Shown here piece after piece: positions 7,602 to 11,951 of a stretch of DNA of 11,951 bases. The position numbers and the translations under genes were made by a program. The DNA is from Clostridia bacterium (GTDB lineage: Bacteria > Bacillota > Clostridia > Christensenellales > Borkfalkiaceae): contig CAAGLC010000109.1 in the NCBI GenBank assembly GCA_900770685.1, forward strand, positions 1-11,951, written 5' to 3'. Below the pieces are notes generated by a model, which saw nothing but the letters and a program-made list of their open reading frames with translations, did no database searches and had not been told where the DNA came from. How positions within the stretch are numbered: position 1 is the stretch's first letter; each line of letters starts with the position of its first letter.

Positions 7602-8549
7602 TTATTTTTCTAAAATAATTTCTTCTAATTTCGGTATAAGGTTTTTAGCGTACAATCCAAACCCTTTGGCGTTTAGGTGAACTGCGTCCGAATAATAATG
7701 CATTTGATGAGGAACGAGATCAATTCCTTCAATAACTTTAACGCCACGCTCCAAATATTCTTTTTTTAGAAGAGAAACCACGTCGTTAAAAGAGCCTGCC
7801 ATTTTAATTTCGTCCACGTCCCATCTCCAAATAGGTGTTATGCCGATAATAGTTTTGCCTTTATAGACTTTAGTAACGTTATCTAGAAAGTTTTTGCAAT
7901 TATTTTCAAGATCGTTAAAAGTCGTTTTGTTCCAATCGTTAGTACCGTACGCGAGAATAACGTATTCGGGGTCAAAGGGGTGTTCGTCGCACACAACGTC
8001 TGCATTGAAAACCGTTCCGCCAACGGCAAGGTTAACGACTTCGGCGTTAAAATGCCTTGCAACTCGGTTTGCATAAGACATTGAGTCTTGGTCGGAATTC
8101 CAACCCTGAGTTAAAGAATCTCCCCAGAACATAAACTTGTAATCGTATTGGTGGGGGGTTAGATAAGCTCCGTCGTCAATTTCGACGCTCGTTAAAACGC
8201 CAATTCCGTGGCAAGGTAGCATTATGGTGATACGGTGTTCGTTTCCGTCGAGTCCTAGAGAAATAGTGGGCGCAGTCGGAGTAATTCTACCAAAATATAC
8301 CGGCTCGTCGTCAATATAAATTTCGTATTTGCTTTTTATACTGACGGCGGAAACGGAAACTTTTTTAGTGTTACTGTGAAAGTCGAGTTTAATCGACGTG
8401 GTTGCCTTAGTACCTGCAAGAACGTTTTTTCTTTCCCAAGCCTCGTATTGCTTATTGATAAATCTAGAAAACTTAATTTGTCCGTTTTCTTCCCAAACGT
8501 CACACGCTCCGAAAGTTACGCTCTTTATTTGTTCTAAAGAAAGAAACAT
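7602..8549 (-). CDS. SGNH/GDSL-family hydrolase (probable carbohydrate esterase)
   Basis: A 315-residue serine esterase. I start at ATG 8547-8549, preceded by GGGGAG six bases upstream; a TTG 15 bp further up overlaps that site and is less likely. Residues about 1-120 form a beta-rich domain (IKLDFHSNTKKVSVSAV, YEIYIDDEPVYFG), as in carbohydrate-esterase-2-like and related two-domain SGNH proteins. The hydrolase domain has block I FWGDSLTQGW (nucleophile Ser145), block II NLAVGG, block III YGTNDW, and block V DAVHLN with Asp288 and His291, so all four SGNH residues are present. No signal peptide is visible, so it probably acts inside the cell, perhaps deacylating imported sugars. Substrate is not predictable. 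Single gene with its own promoter; no CAZyme neighbours in view. Confidence 0.88.
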   Translation of the reverse strand: MFLSLEQIKSVTFGACDVWEENGQIKFSRFINKQYEAWERKNVLAGTKATTSIKLDFHSNTKKVSVSAVSIKSKYEIYIDDEPVYFGRITPTAPTISLGLDGNEHRITIMLPCHGIGVLTSVEIDDGAYLTPHQYDYKFMFWGDSLTQGWNSDQDSMSYANRVARHFNAEVVNLAVGGTVFNADVVCDEHPFDPEYVILAYGTNDWNKTTFNDLENNCKNFLDNVTKVYKGKTIIGITPIWRWDVDEIKMAGSFNDVVSLLKKEYLERGVKVIEGIDLVPHQMHYYSDAVHLNAKGFGLYAKNLIPKLEEIILEK

Positions 8550-8585
8550 TGTTTTTCTCCCCAAAAGGTTATATTTACAAATAAA

Positions 8586-8614
8586 ATTATAGCATTACAA
8601 AAGTTAAAAGTCAA
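8586..8614 (-). promoter_or_regulatory. Promoter of the SGNH hydrolase gene
   Basis: Read on the minus strand: TTGACT (8614-8609), 17 bp, TATAAT (8591-8586). The start would fall near 8579, about 30 nt before the ATG. Eleven of twelve core bases match consensus. Confidence 0.8.
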
Positions 8615-8645
8615 CAACTAAAAAGACGGGTAAAACGGTGAAAAA

Positions 8646-8694
8646 GAGCGTTATATCCTGTGTAAAATTATAAATTATAATAGATTAAACGCTC
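8646..8694. repeat. Nested inverted repeats in the divergent promoter region
   Basis: Outer arms GAGCGTT (8646-8652) and AACGCTC (8688-8694) enclose a second perfect inverted repeat, ATTATAA-A-TTATAAT (8667-8681). The element lies between the two divergent promoters, ending 7 bp before the cofE-like -35, so it could bind a regulator. Half of it is pure AT, where palindromes arise easily. Confidence 0.35.
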
Positions 8695-8700
8695 ATATAA

Positions 8701-8729
8701 TTGACAAAAAACAAAAAAAATATTAAAAT
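8701..8729 (+). promoter_or_regulatory. Promoter of the CofE-like gene
   Basis: TTGACA (8701-8706), perfect consensus, 17-bp spacer, TAAAAT (8724-8729). Transcription would begin near 8736. AGAGG at 8758-8762 lies 7 bases before the ATG at 8770. Confidence 0.85.
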
Positions 8730-8769
8730 ACTAAATGGAAAAAATCTTAAATAAAATAGAGGTAGATTT

Positions 8770-9942
8770 ATGGACTATCAAGGCACTGTATCAAGAGGCG
8801 TTAGAGCCCCTATAATTAGACAAGGGGACGACCTGGTTAAAATCGTTGCCGATTGTGTTTGTAACGCAAGCGAACAAGGTGGATACGCATTACAAGATAA
8901 AGACGTAGTTGCAGTAACCGAAGCCGTTCTCGCTCGTTCGCAAGGAAATTACGCTACTATTGAACAAATCGCAAAGGACGTTAGCGAAAAGTTCGGCGAA
9001 CAAACGGTAGGATTAATATTTCCGATATTTTCGAGAAACCGTTTTTCGAAAATTCTTCAAGGAATAGCAAAGGGCGTTAAAAAACTTATCGTTCAATTGT
9101 CCTATCCGTCGGACGAAGTTGGAAACAGTTTCGTTTCTTACGAACAGTTAATAGAAAAGGGCGTTAATCCTTATACGGACGTTTTCACGGGCGACGAGTT
9201 CCATAAACTCTTCGGTGACGTTAAGCATACTTTTACCGGTGTAGATTATATTGAATTTTATGAAAAAGTTGGTAACTGTCAAGTAATTTTGGCAACAAAC
9301 CCTTGCGAAATTCTTAAGCATACCAAATACGTTATTAACGCAGATATTCATACTAGAAAGAGAACCAAAAAGATTTTACTTGCAAACGGCGCGGAAAAAG
9401 TCGTTTCTCTTGATGAAATCTTAAATAAAAGCGTGGACGGAAGCGGATATAACGAACAATACGGCGTTTTGGGAAGCAATCTTGCAACTGAAGATAGCGT
9501 TAAACTCTTCCCAAGGGATGCGCAAAAGTTCGTTGACGACCTTGCTAAAGAGTTGATGAATAGAACGGGCAAAAATATTGAGTGTATGGTTTATGGTGAC
9601 GGCGCGTTCAAAGACCCGGTTGGTGGAATTTGGGAACTTGCCGACCCCGTCGCTTCTCCTGCGTTCACAAAAGGTTTGGCGGGCAAACCAAACGAAATTA
9701 AACTTAAATATCTTGCCGATAACGATCTTGCTTCGCTCTCAGGCGAAGAGGCTGTCAAAGCAATGCAAGAACTCATTAAAAACAAGGAAGAAGACCTTTT
9801 CAATCAAGACAAGAGTTTGGGAACTACCCCTCGTCAGTTAACCGACTTACTTGCTTCACTTGCAGACTTAACTAGTGGTAGCGGTGATAAGGGAACGCCT
9901 ATAATTCTTATTCAAAATTATTTCAAAAACTTCTCAATGTAA
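8770..9942 (+). CDS. CofE-like (coenzyme F420-0:L-glutamate ligase family) protein
   Basis: A 390-residue protein. Its N-terminal part resembles CofE: PIIRQGDDLVKIV (14-26) matches the conserved nucleotide-binding start with GDDL, and DKDVVAVTEAVLARSQGNY (43-61) matches the next conserved strand and loop. CofE in methanogens adds glutamate to F420-0 using GTP and is about 250 residues; this protein is about 140 longer, with an acidic, helical C terminus (about 310-390). Long CofE-like proteins occur in Bacillota that do not make F420, where the substrate is unknown; amide-ligase or kinase-like chemistry on another small molecule is an inference. No F420 biosynthesis gene is in the window. Single gene with a near-consensus promoter, so it may be well expressed. 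No signal peptide or membrane segment. Confidence 0.75.
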   Translation: MDYQGTVSRGVRAPIIRQGDDLVKIVADCVCNASEQGGYALQDKDVVAVTEAVLARSQGNYATIEQIAKDVSEKFGEQTVGLIFPIFSRNRFSKILQGIAKGVKKLIVQLSYPSDEVGNSFVSYEQLIEKGVNPYTDVFTGDEFHKLFGDVKHTFTGVDYIEFYEKVGNCQVILATNPCEILKHTKYVINADIHTRKRTKKILLANGAEKVVSLDEILNKSVDGSGYNEQYGVLGSNLATEDSVKLFPRDAQKFVDDLAKELMNRTGKNIECMVYGDGAFKDPVGGIWELADPVASPAFTKGLAGKPNEIKLKYLADNDLASLSGEEAVKAMQELIKNKEEDLFNQDKSLGTTPRQLTDLLASLADLTSGSGDKGTPIILIQNYFKNFSM

Positions 9943-9969
9943 AAAAAGCGGTCAAAAGACCGCTTTTTT
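9942..9969. terminator. Bidirectional terminator between the CofE-like gene and tilS
   Basis: AAAAAAGCGGTC (9942-9953), AAAA loop, GACCGCTTTTTT (9958-9969): a perfect 12-bp stem with A and T runs on the two sides. The last base of the CofE-like stop codon and the tilS stop codon both fall within it. Confidence 0.93.
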
Positions 9970-11260
9970 ATTGCTTAATCGAGATGAGTTCTAAAACTTT
10001 ATCTCCATCTTCAATTTTGAGATTTTCCGAAACGGCAATTCCGAAAATTGCCAAAACCTTATTCCCGTCCGCTATTAAAGGTATAGAGTTTCTATCTTTA
10101 AGCGGAATTTTTTTATCGGTAAAGAAGTCTGAAAGGCTTTTCGTTCCGCCCTTGAACTTGGTAAAAAGGTCACCGTCCTTTTTTGCGCGAATAACTGCGG
10201 TGGGGGGGAGTTTGTCTAAACTTATATAAAGCCCTTTTTTATAATCGGTTGTTGTCGTCGGCATAATGGCAAATCTCTTACCTGCAAACGCGAATTCACC
10301 TTGTTTTACCGGTAATATCGGCGTTTCTTCTTCTTTTTTAACATATAGCGTGATTTTATCGTATTCTTTGATTGCAACGATATTTTTCGGTAAATTTATG
10401 CTTTTGCCGTTTTCCTTTTCGATTAAGGAACTAACGTCGTCCACGTGTACTTTTTCCCAATCTTTTTTTAGCCCTAAAGATTTTAGCGCGAAAATTATTG
10501 CTCTATTTAATAACGCCTTGTGAAGAGGTAGGGAAATTTCAACTAAAGACCCTTTTATTACGAGCGATTTTTTGGCTTGTTGGTCTAGATATTCGTTTTC
10601 TATCGAAAGGATATTGGATAATCTTGAAATGCTGTTTTGAACTTCGGGAAAAACTTTCTCAATGGCGGGAAGAACGGTGTGCCTTAAGTAGTTTCTCGTA
10701 TAGTTTTGGTCAAAGTTAGATTGGTCAACAACGTATTCCAAACCGTTTTCCAAGATAAACTGATCGATTTCTTTTTTCGGTAGGTTGATAAACGGGCGAA
10801 TAATTTTATCGTCGTAATCGGATATGCCGGTAAGTCCGTTTGCGCCTGCGCCTCTAAAAATATTGAATAAAACGGTTTCAGCGTTGTCTTTTTGGTGGTG
10901 AGCCGTTGCAATAAGGTCGCAAAGTCCGTTGGATATTGCGTTAAAGAAACAACGATAACGCAATATTCTTGCCGATTCTTCTAAGGAAATTTTTTCTTTT
11001 TTTGCAAAATCCAAGGCGTCAACTTGGTAGGACAATAACGGAACGTTATATTTGTTGCATAGTTGTACAACGAAAAAAGAATCTTTTTTCGACTGTTCTC
11101 CCCGAATACCGTGTTCGACGTTGATTGCTTTAAGAGAGTATCCGTATTTAGTTTGATTGTCTTTAAGATAGTGAAAAAGCGCAACCGAATCACTTCCACC
11201 GGAAAGCGCAACGGCAACGACTTTATTATCGAGATTAAAGCGCGATAAATCAATAAACAT
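9968..11260 (-). CDS. tilS: tRNA(Ile)-lysidine synthase
   Basis: Converts C34 of tRNA-Ile2(CAU) to lysidine with ATP and lysine, so that it reads AUA and is charged with Ile instead of Met; essential in most bacteria. From the ATG at 11258-11260 the product is 430 residues, the usual size. The N-terminal PP-loop SGGSDS is at 20-25, followed by NVEHGIRG and TAHHQKDNAETVLF, all typical of the N-type ATP pyrophosphatase domain; a central TilS domain and a C-terminal TilS_C domain (KDGDLFTKFKGGTKSLSDFF, RNSIPLIADGNKVLAIFGI) follow. An in-frame TTG 45 bp upstream has no ribosome site, and the conserved block begins right after the ATG. This ATG also lacks a Shine-Dalgarno sequence; the promoter position suggests a leaderless mRNA. 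It ends inside the terminator shared with the CofE-like gene. Confidence 0.95.
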   Translation of the reverse strand: MFIDLSRFNLDNKVVAVALSGGSDSVALFHYLKDNQTKYGYSLKAINVEHGIRGEQSKKDSFFVVQLCNKYNVPLLSYQVDALDFAKKEKISLEESARILRYRCFFNAISNGLCDLIATAHHQKDNAETVLFNIFRGAGANGLTGISDYDDKIIRPFINLPKKEIDQFILENGLEYVVDQSNFDQNYTRNYLRHTVLPAIEKVFPEVQNSISRLSNILSIENEYLDQQAKKSLVIKGSLVEISLPLHKALLNRAIIFALKSLGLKKDWEKVHVDDVSSLIEKENGKSINLPKNIVAIKEYDKITLYVKKEEETPILPVKQGEFAFAGKRFAIMPTTTTDYKKGLYISLDKLPPTAVIRAKKDGDLFTKFKGGTKSLSDFFTDKKIPLKDRNSIPLIADGNKVLAIFGIAVSENLKIEDGDKVLELISIKQ

Positions 11261-11266
11261 AGATAT

Positions 11267-11295
11267 ATTGTAACAAACAGCGACAAAAAATTCAA
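11267..11295 (-). promoter_or_regulatory. Promoter of tilS, predicting a leaderless transcript
   Basis: On the minus strand: TTGAAT (11295-11290), 17 bp, TACAAT (11272-11267). Only six bases separate the -10 from the ATG, so the expected start (+1) is the A of the tilS start codon at 11260. Upstream of that ATG there is no AGGAGG-like sequence. Confidence 0.55.
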
Positions 11296-11335
11296 GAGAA
11301 AGCAAAAAAAAGAGTTAAAAATAATAGGAATTGAG

Positions 11336-11364
11336 TTGACAAAAGCGAGTTTATGTTATATTAT
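11336..11364 (+). promoter_or_regulatory. Promoter of tRNA-fMet
   Basis: TTGACA (11336-11341), 17 bp, TATTAT (11359-11364), giving a start near 11371 and a 5' leader of about 17 nt for RNase P to remove. Confidence 0.8.
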
Positions 11365-11387
11365 AAGTAGGCTAAGTAAATACGTAT

Positions 11388-11466
11388 CGCGGGGTAGAGC
11401 AGTCTGGTCAGCTCGTCGGGCTCATAACCCGAAGGTCGTGAGGTTCAAATCCCACTCCCGCAACCA
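11388..11466 (+). tRNA. Initiator tRNA-fMet(CAU)
   Basis: Anticodon loop CTCATAA gives CAU. Initiator marks are present: C1 opposite A72 (unpaired first position) and three G:C pairs closing the anticodon stem (TCGGG/CCCGA). Acceptor CGCGGGG (11388-11394) otherwise pairs, with G7:U66 wobble, and CCA is encoded (11464-11466). Length is 79 nt against the usual 77. One extra base is in the D loop (GGTCA, an ordinary position-20 variant). The other is in the T stem: GTGAGG on the 5' side faces CCCAC, so one A is bulged or inserted. An integrase gene fragment lies just downstream. Confidence 0.93.
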
Positions 11467-11473
11467 AAACACG

Positions 11474-11502
11474 AAAAACAGCCTAAAAAAGGGCTGTTTT
11501 TT
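11474..11502 (+). terminator. Terminator of tRNA-fMet
   Basis: AAAAACAGCC (11474-11483), loop TAAAAAAG, GGCTGTTTTT (11492-11501) and a further T. It follows the tRNA CCA by 7 bases. Confidence 0.9.
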
Positions 11503-11550
11503 GCATTTTAAACGAAAAATAAAAGACTTTTTGTCCCCAAATTTTCCAAA

Positions 11551-11592
11551 AGTGTCAGAATTTAGTGTCAGATTAGACTAAATTTAGTGTCA
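11551..11592 (+). repeat. AGTGTCA direct repeats next to the integrase gene
   Basis: The heptamer AGTGTCA occurs at 11551-11557, 11564-11570 and 11586-11592. The last two are part of a perfect 12-bp direct repeat, AATTTAGTGTCA (11559-11570 and 11581-11592), offset by 22 bp, about two helical turns. An inverted copy (TGACACT, 11723-11729) lies inside the integrase gene and may be chance. Position and spacing resemble arm-type integrase or excisionase sites. Confidence 0.6.
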
Positions 11593-11604
11593 AAAAACGC
11601 TGTT

Positions 11605-11951
11605 TTAATAGTCAAATTTAGCCATTTCTTCAATCAAGAAATCTTCCGACAAGCTTGTGTAGGTGTTCCCCAACGCCCCAAGAGAATGCCCCATAAAATA
11701 ATTTATGGCGTGCATTGATATTTGACACTCTTTGCATCTGGAATAAAAAGTCGTTCTCAAATCATAAAGTTTGTGGTTTGGTAAGATTTTTCTAACAGTT
11801 TCCTTTAATATTTTATAGTTTGGTATTATTAGCCCATTAGTAAGGTATGGTTTTAACATCTTGCTAATGGGTATTTTTTTATATTCTAATTTTCTATTTT
11901 TTCTTTTTGAATTTATCGCAACAATAAAATTCCCTTCAATTTTAGCCGTGT
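11605..11951 (-). CDS. Tyrosine recombinase/phage integrase, 5' partial (C-terminal catalytic part)
   Basis: The frame is open from the right edge (TAKIEGNFIVAINSKR...) to the stop at 11605-11607, about 115 residues. An internal ATG at 11857-11859 is not the real start. Catalytic C-terminal boxes are visible: LYDLRTTF, with Arg at 11755-11757 and Tyr where the usual HxxR has His; MGHS, the conserved GH box; and NTYTSL, with the nucleophile Tyr at 11659-11661. It cuts and rejoins DNA at att sites. The visible motifs are intact, apart from the His-to-Tyr change that occurs in some family members, so the enzyme may be active. The core-binding and arm-binding domains lie beyond the window. It converges on tRNA-fMet. 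Confidence 0.88.
   Translation of the reverse strand, partial: TAKIEGNFIVAINSKRKNRKLEYKKIPISKMLKPYLTNGLIIPNYKILKETVRKILPNHKLYDLRTTFYSRCKECQISMHAINYFMGHSLGALGNTYTSLSEDFLIEEMAKFDY

Larger units (their letters stand above)
11467..11951. mobile_element. Probable edge of an element integrated at tRNA-fMet (partial)
   Basis: A tyrosine recombinase gene fragment lies immediately downstream of a tRNA gene with its C-terminal end facing the tRNA, the standard layout at the integrase end of phages, ICEs and genomic islands that use a tRNA 3' end as attB. Short direct repeats lie between them. The boundary is probably in the tRNA 3' half or just after it. The other end and the cargo are outside the window, so neither the att core nor the element type can be fixed. 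Confidence 0.55.

Noticed and set aside
8550..8564. Upstream TTG start for the SGNH hydrolase adding five residues
   Set aside because: The TTG overlaps the GGGGAG site that is well placed for the ATG at 8549.
8770..9942. Calling an F420 biosynthesis pathway from the CofE-like gene
   Set aside because: No other F420 gene is present and the protein is far longer than true CofE; only family membership is supported.
10981..11295. Minus-strand open frame of about 104 codons overlapping the tilS start
   Set aside because: Shifted-frame shadow of the conserved PP-loop region of tilS; the translation is low-complexity hydrophobic and lysine-rich.
11388..11466. tRNA-Ile2(CAU) or elongator tRNA-Met, tempting because tilS is adjacent
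   Set aside because: The C1:A72 mismatch and three G:C anticodon-stem pairs mark an initiator tRNA.
11551..11592. Start of a CRISPR array
   Set aside because: The repeat unit is 7-12 bases with unequal offsets of 13 and 22, far too short for CRISPR repeats and spacers.
11940..11951. Possible second adapter at the right edge (ends CCGTGT; its complement begins ACACGG)
   Set aside because: Only five bases agree with the adapter start, and the codons (T-A-K-I-E) fit a natural integrase sequence.

Overview
The window is AT-rich (roughly 40% GC by eye). It carries low-GC Gram-positive signals: purine-rich Shine-Dalgarno sites, consensus sigma-A-type promoters, U-tailed hairpin terminators and tRNAs with encoded CCA. 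Gene content (a polA-coaE operon, an NfnAB-type transhydrogenase pair, a CofE-like protein, tilS) fits an anaerobic member of the Bacillota, probably an uncultured Clostridia-like gut or rumen organism; this is inference from style, not from a search. The first 20 bases are an Illumina sequencing adapter, so the window is a draft, probably metagenomic, contig whose left edge is not biological.

Layout. 21-1615 (+): 3' part of a gene for a TIR - helical (TPR-like) repeat - leucine-rich-repeat protein, cut at its N terminus by the contig end. A hairpin at 1618-1669 separates it from a convergent operon, polA then coaE (minus, 4812 down to 1684), whose genes abut as TAG-ATG. Divergently from polA lies tRNA-Leu(CAA) with its own terminator. 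5263-7535 (+) is a two-gene operon, nfnA-nfnB, behind a strong extended -10 promoter. It shares a 16-bp perfect inverted-repeat terminator with the convergent SGNH/GDSL hydrolase gene (minus, 8549-7602). A divergent promoter region (8550-8769) then drives a CofE-like ligase (+, 8770-9942), which shares another terminator with convergent tilS (minus, 11260-9968). Between tilS and the right edge are initiator tRNA-fMet(CAU), its terminator, short direct repeats, and the C-terminal end of a tyrosine recombinase running off the window.

How it fits together. Most of the window is housekeeping: DNA repair/replication (PolA), CoA synthesis (CoaE), tRNA supply and modification (tRNA-Leu, tRNA-fMet, TilS), and redox balance (Nfn couples ferredoxin, NADH and NADPH in anaerobes). 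The accessory material sits at both edges: a TIR-repeat-LRR protein with a conserved putative catalytic Glu (candidate NAD-consuming immune or signalling protein) at the left, and a tRNA-fMet-adjacent integrase marking the probable edge of an integrated element at the right.

Most worth a second look: the TIR-TPR-LRR architecture; the integrase/tRNA-fMet junction with its AATTTAGTGTCA repeats; a one-base insertion in the T stem of that tRNA-fMet; a tilS promoter placed so that the mRNA would be leaderless; and a long CofE-like protein in a lineage not expected to make F420. I saw no CRISPR array, rRNA or complete insertion sequence.
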